NCBI GenBank assembly: GCA_002898375.1
Contig: BEIN01000011.1
Span: 20,001-84,000 of the forward strand
Direction: 5' to 3'
Source of the DNA: a bacterium HR37
Lineage (GTDB): Bacteria; Desulfobacterota_D; UBA1144; Nemesobacterales; CSP1-2
DNA: 64,000 nucleotides
The position numbers and the translations under genes were made by a program. A model generated the notes under the pieces. That model had not been told where the DNA came from. It was given only the letters and a program-made list of their open reading frames with translations, and did not search any database. Shown here piece by piece: positions 46,069 through 54,816 of this stretch. Positions within the stretch are counted from its first letter, which is position 1; each line of letters starts with the position of its first letter.

Positions 46069-47250
46069 TCAGTTGTTGATCCCCGGAAAAACCCCACTAA
46101 CCTTTGAAGACCGAAGGAGTTCTTTAGCTCTTTCAAGCTGAATATCCCTGTTATCCCTGTTTTCAACCACTATATCGGGAGTAACACCCACTTCATTTAT
46201 TGACCGTCCACTAGGTGCATAGAATCTAGCTGTTGTAAGCTTAAGACCAGAACCATCTTCGAGCTTAATTATTGTTTGCACAGAGCCTTTTCCAAAAGTT
46301 TTTGTTCCAAGTATTACAGCTCTCTTGCTATCCTGTAGAGCCTCAGCTACAACCTCAGAAGCACTTGCACTACCTTTATTCACTATAACAACAAGCGGGC
46401 ACTTGGTAAGCCTCCCCTCTTTTGTAGCATAGTAATCCGTAATCTGATCTTCTGTTCTTCCCCTAACACTAACTATTAGCCCTTTATCCATAAATTCATC
46501 CGCAACCTCCACAGCCTGCGTAAGTAACCCACCTGGATTATTACGTAAATCAAGTATAACTCCTTTTAATTTCCCCCTATTTAACAACTCAAGTCGTTCT
46601 ATTGCATCCTCTAGCTCTTTTGATGTTCTTTCCTGAAATTGGGAAATCTTTATATATCCAATACCATCATCAAGCAAACTATACTTAACACTCTTTACAT
46701 GGATAATATCCCTTACCAGCTCCACTTCCCTAGGTTCAGCATCACCTTCTCTTCTTACAGTAATCCTTACCGAACTTCCTTTTGGACCACGAAGCATATT
46801 TACAGCCTCAGAGATGGTTATACCCTGTGTCGATTTACCGTTAATAGCTATTATCTGATCCCCAGGCTTTATTCCCGCTTTATCTGCAGGAGTATCTTCT
46901 ATAGGGGATATTACCGTAAGTACACCGTTTTTAATGGTAACCTCAATTCCTACACCTCCAAACTCTCCAGAAGTACCTATTTCAAGTTCCTTATAGCGTT
47001 CCGGGGTTAGGTATGCAGAGTAAGGATCCAGAGTTTTTAACATCCCCTCAATCGCACTTACTACCAACTTTTTAGTATCAACCTCATCTACATAGTTTCT
47101 CTCCACCAAATCAAGAACCCTTGTAAAACTAGAAAGTGCTTCGTAGACCTCATCCTCCTCTTTACCGTTTCCCTCAACAGCCAGGCCCACTCTATTTGCC
47201 AGAAGAAAGATATATAAAACTACAATAAATACATATGCAAATCTTCTCAT
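46069..47250 (-). CDS. ctpA: Carboxy-terminal processing protease CtpA/Prc (S41)
   Basis: About 393 residues. Signal peptide (RRFAYVFIVVLYIFLL), a PDZ domain (GGVGIEVTIKNGVLTVISPIEDTPADKAGIKPGDQI), and the S41 core with catalytic Ser in NKGSASASEVVAEAL and Lys in FGKGSVQT. It trims periplasmic proteins involved in cell-wall turnover. I choose ATG 47250 with GGAGGA 6 bases upstream rather than a GTG at 47271. yibQ follows 19 bases later; together they form a standard pair. Confidence 0.95.
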   Translation of the reverse strand: MRRFAYVFIVVLYIFLLANRVGLAVEGNGKEEDEVYEALSSFTRVLDLVERNYVDEVDTKKLVVSAIEGMLKTLDPYSAYLTPERYKELEIGTSGEFGGVGIEVTIKNGVLTVISPIEDTPADKAGIKPGDQIIAINGKSTQGITISEAVNMLRGPKGSSVRITVRREGDAEPREVELVRDIIHVKSVKYSLLDDGIGYIKISQFQERTSKELEDAIERLELLNRGKLKGVILDLRNNPGGLLTQAVEVADEFMDKGLIVSVRGRTEDQITDYYATKEGRLTKCPLVVIVNKGSASASEVVAEALQDSKRAVILGTKTFGKGSVQTIIKLEDGSGLKLTTARFYAPSGRSINEVGVTPDIVVENRDNRDIQLERAKELLRSSKVSGVFPGINN

Positions 47251-47320
47251 AATATCCTCCTCCACCCACAAACAACTGTATAATAAAGAAAAACAAGATA
47301 GAACTTCTTTAGATACTCCT

Positions 47321-48325
47321 TTACTTAAAACTTACCGATTTTTTTGCTGAGTTGAATTCAAGCAACTCGTGAACTGCCTGAACAATGTTTCTAGCCTTAA
47401 GGCCAAAATACTCTAAAAGTTGCAAACCGTCACCAGATGTACCAAATCTATCTCTCATTCCAATTCTTCTCATAGGAGTTGGATAATGCTCACTTAACAC
47501 CTCTGCAACAGCCCCTCCAAGTCCACCGATTATGTTATGATCCTCAGCAGTTACAACTGCACCTGCAATTCTTGCACACTCAACTATAGTCTCAACATCA
47601 ATTGGCTTTATAGTTGAAACGTTAACCACAAATGCACTAATTCCCTCTTTTTCCAGTATCTTTGAAGCCTCTAGGGCCTCATACACCATGATCCCTATTG
47701 CAAAGATAGCCACATGTTTTCCTTCTCTTAGTACCTTTGCTTTACCTATTTCAAATTCATAGTTCTTTTTAAAGATGGTTGGGAACTTTGCCCTTGCAAG
47801 CCTTACATAAGTAGGCCCCTGATGTTTTACAATGGTTCTTATTACCTTCTCCGTTTCCACAGCATCAGCCGGTACAATAACGGTCATATTTGGAAGAACT
47901 CTCATAAGCGCAATGTCTTCAAGAGCCTGATGGGTGGCTCCATCTTCCCCTACCGTTACACCAGCATGAGTTGCAACTATTTTTACATTCAGCTTGGGAA
48001 AGGCTATTGACTGCCTTATATGTTCCCATGCGCGCCCCGTTGCAAAGACGGCAAAAGTGCTGGCAAAAGGGATCTTTCCAGAAAGTGCAAAACCTGCAGC
48101 AGTAGCCATCATATCCTGCTCGGAAACCCCCATTGTAAAGAACCTCTCAGGGAACTCTTTCCCAAAGAGGCTTGTCTTGGTAGAAACCGTAAGATCTGCA
48201 TCCAGAACCACCAGCTCAGGATATTCCCTGCCTAGCTCTACAAGGGTTTTACCATAAACCTCTCTTATATAAATGTGCTCCCTTATCTCATCGACAACCA
48301 CATCGCTTAACTTTGATTTGCTCAT
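47321..48325 (-). CDS. Transketolase, C-terminal (pyrimidine/PP-domain partner) subunit
   Basis: 334 residues. This is the beta half of a split transketolase: DADLTVSTKTSLFGKEFPERFFTMGVSEQDMMATAAGFALSG, then GEDGATHQALEDIALMR, and the C-terminal ligand-binding domain. Split transketolases are common in thermophiles and archaea. It overlaps the N-terminal subunit by 4 bases (ATGA). Confidence 0.94.
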   Translation of the reverse strand: MSKSKLSDVVVDEIREHIYIREVYGKTLVELGREYPELVVLDADLTVSTKTSLFGKEFPERFFTMGVSEQDMMATAAGFALSGKIPFASTFAVFATGRAWEHIRQSIAFPKLNVKIVATHAGVTVGEDGATHQALEDIALMRVLPNMTVIVPADAVETEKVIRTIVKHQGPTYVRLARAKFPTIFKKNYEFEIGKAKVLREGKHVAIFAIGIMVYEALEASKILEKEGISAFVVNVSTIKPIDVETIVECARIAGAVVTAEDHNIIGGLGGAVAEVLSEHYPTPMRRIGMRDRFGTSGDGLQLLEYFGLKARNIVQAVHELLEFNSAKKSVSFK

Positions 48326-49158
48326 ATATTTTCCCCCAGTTCTCTTAGTGCTAACTTTAGTTCCTCATCCGTAGGTGCAACACCGTGATACTTACCCTGA
48401 TTTTCAAAAATAGATATTCCCTTCCCCTTTATGGTATTTGCAATGATAACAAAAGGCTTTCCCTTTGTAACCCTAGCCCTATCAAAGGCAGAGAGCAAAC
48501 CAGCAAAATCATGTCCATCCGATAGCACCTCAACCTCCCATCCAAAGGCACGCCACTTATCCGGAAGTGGTTCTATATCCTTTATATCAGCCATAGCCCC
48601 ATCGTTTTGAAATCTGTTTCTATCAACAATCGCACATAGATTGTCCAGCTTTCTGTAAGAAGCAGTCATTATAGCTTCCCAAGTTGCACCCTCCTGAAGC
48701 TCCCCGTCACTTAAAAGAACATACACCCGTATATCCTTTTTATCCAGCTTTGCCGCAAGAGCCATCCCATTAGCAGCAGAAAGACCATGCCCCAGTGAAC
48801 CAGTTGTAGCTTCTATACCTATAGAGAGATCGTACTCAGGATGCCCCTGAAGCCGACTTCCAGGCTTTCTTAGGGTTAAAAGCTCCTCACGGGGAAAGTA
48901 ACCAGCATGAGCCAAAACCGCATACAGCGCAGGGACACCATGCCCTTTAGATAGCACAAACCTATCCCTGTTTTCCCATCGCGGGTTTTTGGGATCATGC
49001 CTTAGCTCCGCAAAGTACAGAGCCACTAGTATCTCTACAGAGGAAAGTGAACCGCCTGTATGTCCGGATTTAGCATGATGAAGTGCCTTTAGCAGATCAA
49101 TCCTTACTTGTCTTGCAATTTCCTTTAGCACCTCAACGTCTCTTGTTCTCTTAAACAT
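48322..49158 (-). CDS. Transketolase, N-terminal (TPP-binding) subunit
   Basis: 278 residues. ThDP-binding half: HHAKSGHTGGSLSSVEILVALYF, DRFVLSKGHGVPALYAVLA, GSLGHGLSAANGMALA, and the GDGEL-type motif LLSDGELQEGATWEA with NRFQNDG. It supplies erythrose-4-phosphate and pentose phosphates, linking to the DAHP synthase and purine genes nearby. No Shine-Dalgarno is visible. The 154-base gap upstream has no gene. Confidence 0.94.
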   Translation of the reverse strand: MFKRTRDVEVLKEIARQVRIDLLKALHHAKSGHTGGSLSSVEILVALYFAELRHDPKNPRWENRDRFVLSKGHGVPALYAVLAHAGYFPREELLTLRKPGSRLQGHPEYDLSIGIEATTGSLGHGLSAANGMALAAKLDKKDIRVYVLLSDGELQEGATWEAIMTASYRKLDNLCAIVDRNRFQNDGAMADIKDIEPLPDKWRAFGWEVEVLSDGHDFAGLLSAFDRARVTKGKPFVIIANTIKGKGISIFENQGKYHGVAPTDEELKLALRELGENI

Positions 49159-49312
49159 ATTTTTTTACAAATCTCCCGGCTAATTATTTGGTAAAACTTA
49201 TAATATAATGCCACATTATATGTTGTCAAACCTGCTTATTTTACCTTAACAAACAAAACAACTTGCTTCCTTGAACTCATAAACAAAATCAGATACTTTT
49301 AAGTATAATAAA

Positions 49313-49552
49313 ATGAAAAAAATGCTTAGAGAAATCCTTATAGATAGGTTTTTTCTTGGATTTAGGGAAATTACCTTAAAAATTTTAAGGAGCCGTCTTA
49401 TCCTGCTCAGCCCGCTGTTAATACCGATACTGGCAGTAATATATCTCTTTACCCTTTTTGTAATTCTGGCTTTGCTTCTCTTTGTTATTGGCATTGCAAT
49501 ACCGATCTCCAAACTGTCTAAAGCAAGGCTTAAACATCCTTTGGTTAGCTAA
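49313..49552 (+). CDS. Small one- to two-helix membrane protein, unknown
   Basis: 79 residues, rich in hydrophobic residues from about 30 to 65 (LLSPLLIPILAVIYLF, then FVILALLLFVIGIAIPI), with basic ends. TATAAT at 49304-49309 is only 3 bases before the first ATG; a second ATG is at 49322, so a leaderless start at 49322 is possible. No homologue recognised. A minus-strand frame over the same bases is not convincing. Confidence 0.5.
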   Translation: MKKMLREILIDRFFLGFREITLKILRSRLILLSPLLIPILAVIYLFTLFVILALLLFVIGIAIPISKLSKARLKHPLVS

Positions 49553-49585
49553 TTCAAAAATTATGATGTGCTAAGATATAAAACA

Positions 49586-50338
49586 ATGAAAGGAAAGCTA
49601 CAATCGTTACTCGACAAAGAAAAACTTCCAAGACACATAGTAATCATAATGGATGGAAACGGAAGATGGGCAAACAGAAAAGGCCTTGATCGCATAAGCG
49701 GTCACAGGGAGGGGATGAAAGCTGTTAGATCAGTGGTAAAGGCGGCCAGGGAACTTGGTATAAAATCGGTAACACTTTATGCTTTCTCCGCACAGAATTG
49801 GAAACGACCTAAAGAAGAGGTTAACGCTCTTATGGAACTCCTTAGGCAGTACCTTATTAAAGAAGGAGATAAGCTGGTGAAAGAAGAAATTCGACTAAAC
49901 GCAATCGGAAGACTTAGAGAGCTTCCTTCCGACGTCTATAAGGTGCTAATAGATACCATGGAGAAAACCAAACACTGCAAAGAAATGATACTTACACTGG
50001 CACTGAGCTATGGTGGAAGAGAAGAGATAGTGGATGCTGTAAGAAAAATCCTCTCAAGGGGAGATATATCTCCTGAAGATATAAACGAAGAGAGCTTTTC
50101 ACAGTTTTTGTACACGGTAGATTTACCCGAACCAGACCTTCTTATACGAACAAGTGGGGAAATGAGGCTCTCAAATTTTTTGCTATGGCAGCTTGCCTAT
50201 ACCGAGATATACGTTACAAAGACACTATGGCCCGATTTTAGGAAAAGACACCTTATAAAGGCAATCTTAAACTATCAGAACAGGGAAAGAAGATTTGGTC
50301 TTACAAGTGACCAGATAAAGAAAAGGCATATACAGTGA
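49586..50338 (+). CDS. uppS: Undecaprenyl diphosphate synthase
   Basis: About 250 residues. Signatures: PRHIVIIMDGNGRWANRKGL, GHREGMKAVR, LYAFSAQNWKRPKEEV, and RTSGEMRLSNFLLWQLAYTEIYV. It makes the C55 lipid carrier for cell wall. ATG 49586 is chosen over a TTG at 49568. No Shine-Dalgarno; TAAGAT 49572-49577 lies 8 bases before the ATG. dxr overlaps its stop; cdsA, usually between uppS and dxr, is missing. Confidence 0.96.
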   Translation: MKGKLQSLLDKEKLPRHIVIIMDGNGRWANRKGLDRISGHREGMKAVRSVVKAARELGIKSVTLYAFSAQNWKRPKEEVNALMELLRQYLIKEGDKLVKEEIRLNAIGRLRELPSDVYKVLIDTMEKTKHCKEMILTLALSYGGREEIVDAVRKILSRGDISPEDINEESFSQFLYTVDLPEPDLLIRTSGEMRLSNFLLWQLAYTEIYVTKTLWPDFRKRHLIKAILNYQNRERRFGLTSDQIKKRHIQ

Positions 50339-51486
50339 AAAGGATATCCATACTTGGATCAACAGGCTCAATAGGCCGTCAGACTCTGGAGGTTATATCC
50401 CAATTCCCTGACAGGTTCCGTGTGGTCGGACTTGCTGCTGGAAGAAACATAGGTCTCCTTAAGGAACAGATAATAGCTTTTAGACCGGAAGTTGTATCTC
50501 TTAAGAACAAAGAGGATGCAAACCTGCTTTCAAAAGAGCTTTCTACAGGTAAGGTTAAGGTTCTCTGGGGAGAAGATGGAGCAGAAGCTGTGGCAGCTTA
50601 TCCTGAAGCAGATATAGTGGTTTCCGCAATGGTTGGAGCATCTGGGCTAAAGCCAACCCTGTGTGCAGTTAAATCCGGAAAGAATGTAGCTTTGGCAAAT
50701 AAAGAAACACTGGTAATGGCAGGCAGTATATTAACAGAAGAAGCTTTTAAAAATAGGGTAAATATACTTCCTGTTGACAGCGAACACAGTGCTATATTCC
50801 AAGCATTAGGAAACAACAAAAGAGAATTTATAAAAAGACTTATCCTTACAGCTTCTGGAGGTCCTCTTCTTAAGCTTTCCGAGGATCAGCTAAATAACGT
50901 CACAATTGAAATGGCGCTAAATCATCCCACCTGGAAAATGGGTAAGAAGATCTCAATTGACTCAGCCACCCTCATGAATAAAGGATTTGAAGTAATAGAA
51001 GCAAAATGGTTATTTGGAGTTCCTCCTGATAAAATCTCAGTCTGGATTCATCCCCAGAGCATAGTGCATTCTATGGTGGAATATATAGATGGGTCGATAA
51101 TAGCACAGATGAGTATACCGGATATGAGAATACCGATAGCGTATGCGCTTTCTTACCCTGAAAGGATTCCGCTAAACCTCAATCGAGAAACTTCCATAAG
51201 CAGTTTTAAGGAACTGACTTTTGAGGAGGCTAGTTTTAGCAGATTTCCAGCACTAAAGCTTGCCTATAAAGCTGCAGAAGAAGGGGGAACAGTTCCTGCT
51301 GTAATGAATGCAGCAAACGAGATAGCTGTTGAGGCCTTTCTACAGGGTAAAATAAGGTTTACAGATATTATAAGAATAGTAAGCAAGGTTATGGAATTAC
51401 ATAGACCCCTTCCAGGTAACACCTTGGAAGAAATCCTTGAAATGGATTCTTGGGCAAGAAAAACTGCAAAGGCACTTATATCCTAG
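50335..51486 (+). CDS. dxr: 1-deoxy-D-xylulose 5-phosphate reductoisomerase
   Basis: 383 residues. NADPH loop ILGSTGSIGRQTLEVI, ALANKETLVMAG, metal site LPVDSEHSAIFQAL, ASGGPLL, and WKMGKKISIDSATLMNKGFEVIEA. Second step of the MEP isoprenoid pathway, feeding uppS and the geranylgeranyl-reductase-like gene. The start is GTG at 50335 overlapping the uppS stop as GTGA. Confidence 0.97.
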   Translation: MKRISILGSTGSIGRQTLEVISQFPDRFRVVGLAAGRNIGLLKEQIIAFRPEVVSLKNKEDANLLSKELSTGKVKVLWGEDGAEAVAAYPEADIVVSAMVGASGLKPTLCAVKSGKNVALANKETLVMAGSILTEEAFKNRVNILPVDSEHSAIFQALGNNKREFIKRLILTASGGPLLKLSEDQLNNVTIEMALNHPTWKMGKKISIDSATLMNKGFEVIEAKWLFGVPPDKISVWIHPQSIVHSMVEYIDGSIIAQMSIPDMRIPIAYALSYPERIPLNLNRETSISSFKELTFEEASFSRFPALKLAYKAAEEGGTVPAVMNAANEIAVEAFLQGKIRFTDIIRIVSKVMELHRPLPGNTLEEILEMDSWARKTAKALIS

Positions 51487-51499
51487 AGGAGCAAGGAGA

Positions 51500-53095
51500 A
51501 TGGTTACAATTCTGGCTTTTCTGTTTGTGATAGGAATACTGGTTTTCATCCACGAACTTGGACACTTCCTTATAGCAAAATGGTGTGGAGTAAGGGTAGA
51601 GAAATTCTCCCTGGGTTTCGGCAAGAAACTTCTGGGTTTTAAACGAGGGGAAACCGAATACCTAATCTCTGCTCTTCCCTTTGGTGGATACGTCAAGATG
51701 TATGGAGAGGGGGGAGAAGAAAATTTTATAATAGATACAGTAGAGCCAGGCTCCCCGGCAGAGAAAAGAGGGTTTAAACCCGGTGACAAGATAATAAAAA
51801 TAGAAGGAGTACAAGCCGATATATTTTCAACATGGGATGAACTTAAAGCCCACCTCAAAAAAGCTCCTGACCTGGAATACGCAGTGATTCTGGAGAGAGA
51901 TGAAAAAAGACTAAAGTTAAAAACCCCGGGTGATTTTCTAGAGGGTTTAAAAGCCTTTTCGCTCAAAGAATATCCACGAAGTTTCTCAAATCAGCCTATA
52001 GTTAATAGGTTCTTAATAGTCATAGCCGGACCCTTAATGAATATAGTACTCCCATTCCTTTTAATGCCGATTGTTTTTATGTCCGGTATAAGTACCCCGG
52101 CTTATCTTGAGAAACCTCCCGTTATAGGTTATGTAGAGCCAAACTCTCTGGCAGAGCAAGCAGGATTCAAAAAAGGGGATAAGATAATAGAGATAGGAGA
52201 CAAACGCGTATATACATGGAAAGAGGTAAATATAGCCTTTCAAATGAACCCTGATACCACCTTAGACGTAAAAGTAGAAAGGGGAGGAGATATTAAAACC
52301 CTAAGGGTAAAAACAGCCTCTTCACAGGGAATAGTATCTATAGGCATAGCAGAGGTTCTCGAAGCAAGGGTTGGAGACGTAATAGATGGAACACCCGCTA
52401 AGGAGGTGGGTCTTAAGAGAGGGGATAAGATAGTAGAGATAGACGGCGTTAAGATCTCAGACTGGTATCAAATGGCCTCCATTATAAGAAACAAGGTTAA
52501 CCAGGAAATCACACTGCTTGTTGAAAGAAATGGGAAAGTTCTAAAATTCAAAATAACTCCAGAACCTTTGCAGGAAAATGGTCAAGGAGCAATAGGAATT
52601 ACTCCCTACAGAGAAGAGATAGTAAAAAAGTATGGCTTCTTTAGGTCTATAGTAGAGGGAATAAAGGAAGCAGCAGAACTCATAGTTGAGGTTACAGTTC
52701 TACTGTTTTCCTTTTTATACAACATTATCACCGGTAAAATCACTCTTGGCACAGCAGGAAAGAGCATTGCAGGACCACTTCTTATAGCCAAAGTTTCGGG
52801 TTCCGCAGCAAAAAGTGGGATCGCCCCCTTACTTCAGTTCACCTCTTTTATCAGCATAAACCTTGCACTTATTAACCTACTACCTATACCAATGCTAGAT
52901 GGAGGCCATGTACTTTACTTACTAATAGAGCTAATCAGGAGAAAACCCCTTAGTCAAAGAACCCTTGAAATTTCTCAACGCATAGGCTTTACCTTTCTTA
53001 TATTTATAATGTTTCTTGCCATATACAATGACATCTCAAGGTTTAAAGGCTCAATCATTGACTCTCTTAATAGATTGATAGAAGCACTTAAATAG
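51500..53095 (+). CDS. rseP: Site-2 protease RseP, three PDZ domains
   Basis: About 531 residues. HELGH at residues 18-22 and the distal LINLLPIPMLDGGH complete the intramembrane zinc site. Between them are three PDZ-like units: VEPGSPAEKRGFKPGDKI, VEPNSLAEQAGFKKGDKI, and IDGTPAKEVGLKRGDKI. E. coli RseP has two and 450 residues, so this one is longer. It cuts anti-sigma factors and leftover signal peptides. ATG 51500 follows AAGGAG; the frame runs back to 51437 inside dxr. Third gene of uppS-dxr-rseP. Confidence 0.94.
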   Translation: MVTILAFLFVIGILVFIHELGHFLIAKWCGVRVEKFSLGFGKKLLGFKRGETEYLISALPFGGYVKMYGEGGEENFIIDTVEPGSPAEKRGFKPGDKIIKIEGVQADIFSTWDELKAHLKKAPDLEYAVILERDEKRLKLKTPGDFLEGLKAFSLKEYPRSFSNQPIVNRFLIVIAGPLMNIVLPFLLMPIVFMSGISTPAYLEKPPVIGYVEPNSLAEQAGFKKGDKIIEIGDKRVYTWKEVNIAFQMNPDTTLDVKVERGGDIKTLRVKTASSQGIVSIGIAEVLEARVGDVIDGTPAKEVGLKRGDKIVEIDGVKISDWYQMASIIRNKVNQEITLLVERNGKVLKFKITPEPLQENGQGAIGITPYREEIVKKYGFFRSIVEGIKEAAELIVEVTVLLFSFLYNIITGKITLGTAGKSIAGPLLIAKVSGSAAKSGIAPLLQFTSFISINLALINLLPIPMLDGGHVLYLLIELIRRKPLSQRTLEISQRIGFTFLIFIMFLAIYNDISRFKGSIIDSLNRLIEALK

Positions 53096-53128
53096 CTAAA
53101 CAGCTTAGCATAAAAGCTCATCTTCCCC

Positions 53129-53157
53129 TTGAATCCTGATTGTGGAGTGATTATTTT
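53129..53157 (+). promoter_or_regulatory. Promoter for hsp20
   Basis: TTGAAT at 53129-53134, 17 bases, TATTTT at 53152-53157. The spacer and leader are G+T-rich like the hsp20 gene body. A GCTAA/TTAGC inverted repeat lies just upstream near 53095-53109. No CIRCE element and no sigma-32 -10 (CCCCATNT) is seen, so any heat control must use something else. Confidence 0.6.
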
Positions 53158-53206
53158 TGGGTTGAGGTGGTTATAAAGAATATTAAAGTTAAGGAGGTGA
53201 TTGGGA

Positions 53207-53668
53207 ATGAGGGGAGAGTTAGCGGTATGGGATCCTTGGAAGGAGTTTGATAGTTTGCAGAGGAGGATAAACAGGGTATTTGAGGAGACTATGAGGGCTT
53301 TATCACCTGTTGTAGGTGGTGAGGAGCTTGAGAGGGGAGTTTGGAGTCCTGCTGTTGATATTTATGAGACTGGTGAGAGTTTTGTTATAAGGGCTGATTT
53401 ACCTGGTGTTAGCAAGGATGATATTCACATTGAGGTTAAGGACAATGTGTTAACGCTTAGGGGTGAGAAGAAGTTTGAGGAGAAGGTATCAAGGGATAAC
53501 TACATAAGGATTGAGCGTTCTTATGGTTCGTTTGTTCGTAGCTTCACCCTCCCACAGAATGTTGATGCTGATAAGATAAAGGCACACTACAAAGATGGTG
53601 TCCTTGAGGTAACCATACCAAAGAAAGAAGAAACAAAACCAAAACAAATTAAAGTCGAAGCTAGTTAA
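53207..53668 (+). CDS. hsp20: Small heat-shock protein Hsp20/alpha-crystallin
   Basis: About 153 residues. The alpha-crystallin domain has the usual marks: WSPAVDIYETGESFVIRADLPGV, IEVKDNVLTLRGEKK, IRIERSYGSFVRSFTLP, and the GVLEVTIPK motif; the tail KPKQIKVE has the I-x-V anchor. It is an ATP-independent holdase. ATG 53207 follows a perfect AAGGAGGTGA. Codon use differs from its neighbours: every Glu is GAG until about 53610 and the last three are GAA. A strong terminator follows. Confidence 0.96.
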   Translation: MRGELAVWDPWKEFDSLQRRINRVFEETMRALSPVVGGEELERGVWSPAVDIYETGESFVIRADLPGVSKDDIHIEVKDNVLTLRGEKKFEEKVSRDNYIRIERSYGSFVRSFTLPQNVDADKIKAHYKDGVLEVTIPKKEETKPKQIKVEAS

Positions 53669-53696
53669 TAAAAGCTAACAAAAGCACCTATTTTAA

Positions 53697-53730
53697 AAGA
53701 AACCCAACTAACACAAGTTGGGTTTCTTTA
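53697..53730 (+). terminator. Strong intrinsic terminator after hsp20
   Basis: A 13-bp perfect stem (AAGAAACCCAACT 53697-53709 with AGTTGGGTTTCTT 53716-53728), a 6-base loop, then a T-rich tail. It is the only classic rho-independent terminator I found in this window. The next ATG is only 17 bases after it, so the histone-fold gene either relies on read-through or on a promoter inside this region. Confidence 0.9.
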
Positions 53731-53746
53731 TATAAGGAGGGATAAC

Positions 53747-54199
53747 ATGGAAACCATAATGGGGGTGGCAAAATTTGAACGCCTATTTAGAAAAGCAGCA
53801 GGTTTAGACGTAGATAAAAGTGATCTTAAACGCTTAAGTGATTTTATCAACCAGAACCTCTATGATCTGTTACTAATAGGAGAATCAAAGGCAAAAGCTA
53901 ACAACAGGGATATAATTGAACCCTGGGACCTCCCTATAACAAAGGGACTCCAGGAAAGCATTAACGAATTTAAACAAATAGAAGAAGAACTTGAGTTAAA
54001 ACCAATTCTTGAGCAATTAGCCAAGGTATCAAAACTAGACCTTGAGTGCAGCTATCAAACCCAGCAAAAACTACCTGAAATAGTAGGAGCACTAACAATA
54101 AGTCTAGCCAAGACCTTTAAGGTTATTGATCCCCAGATTAAAAACCCAGAAGCCCAACACTGGGAAAGAGCTTTCAGCATATTTAATATGCTTCTCTAA
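53747..54199 (+). CDS. DUF1931 histone-fold protein (Aq_328-like tandem histone)
   Basis: 150 residues. The first half, KFERLFRKAAGLDVDKSD then LKRLSDFINQNLYDLLLIGE and NNRDIIEPWDL, aligns well with the archaeal histone fold: Arg after alpha-1, long alpha-2, then the Arg-x-x-Ile-x-x-x-Asp-Leu loop. The second half is a degenerate second copy. The Aquifex protein Aq_328 of this family has a pseudodimeric histone fold by crystal structure. DNA binding is not shown for this protein. AAGGAGGGATAAC precedes the ATG. Its stop overlaps the convergent HTH gene by 4 bases. Confidence 0.85.
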   Translation: METIMGVAKFERLFRKAAGLDVDKSDLKRLSDFINQNLYDLLLIGESKAKANNRDIIEPWDLPITKGLQESINEFKQIEEELELKPILEQLAKVSKLDLECSYQTQQKLPEIVGALTISLAKTFKVIDPQIKNPEAQHWERAFSIFNMLL

Positions 54200-54816
54200 C
54201 CCAGAGCCTCTTTTATAGCTTTTAAAAGCTGAGAAGGACTTTTTATTTCTTTTGGTAATCTTTCCCTAAGCTCTGATAACTTCTTATCTTCAATACTTAT
54301 ATCCGCTGCTCTTTCAAGCAGTTGCTCTACTGTAATTGGAAAATCCAACCCCTTTATCCTTCTTAGAACCTCAACAGGCCAGAATACCCCGTAAATTTCG
54401 GATGTGGTCTGAATGTAGTGTGAGAATAACTCCAAGTAATCCCTTCCTTCTTTGATCTCCTGATATGCCAACTTAGCAAGCCCCCCTGCAGTATGAGCTT
54501 TAAGCGTTTTCTTTGGAGTCTCAAGCTCACCACTTAGTCTTTGCTTTACAAGCTCAGGATCAGCTCTTAATATGTTTCTTACGGTGTTTCTAGCTATACC
54601 AAGAAACTGGGCTATTTCATCCTCTGTTTTAGCACTTTCATGTAAAAGCACAACAGCATAAGAGGCTGACATTAAACTTGGAAGCCACGTTAAGTTCCTA
54701 AATTCTATTAGCTTTCTAGGACCACCTATTATCTCAAGGGCTTTTAGAAAAACCCTTATTGCAACAGAATCAACATCGTATTCCTGGATCTCAGATGGTT
54801 CTAGTACCTTCATCAT
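54196..54816 (-). CDS. HTH protein paired with the KaiC-like ATPase
   Basis: 206 residues. A helix-turn-helix is visible near the middle: SAKTEDEIAQFLGIARNTVRNIL. The N-terminal part is helical and the last 100 residues are a helical domain of unknown fold with KSPSQLLKAI at the end. I do not recognise a named family; similar HTH proteins sit beside KaiC/RecA-like ATPases in thermophiles. The start overlaps the ATPase stop as TAATG, with GGAGGT upstream. A regulator of the nearby hsp20 or histone genes is an inference from position. Confidence 0.75.
   Translation of the reverse strand: MMKVLEPSEIQEYDVDSVAIRVFLKALEIIGGPRKLIEFRNLTWLPSLMSASYAVVLLHESAKTEDEIAQFLGIARNTVRNILRADPELVKQRLSGELETPKKTLKAHTAGGLAKLAYQEIKEGRDYLELFSHYIQTTSEIYGVFWPVEVLRRIKGLDFPITVEQLLERAADISIEDKKLSELRERLPKEIKSPSQLLKAIKEALG

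Noticed and set aside
49246-49512. Minus-strand 88-residue open frame
   Set aside because: It is antisense to the small membrane gene, has no ribosome site and a basic, shadow-like composition.
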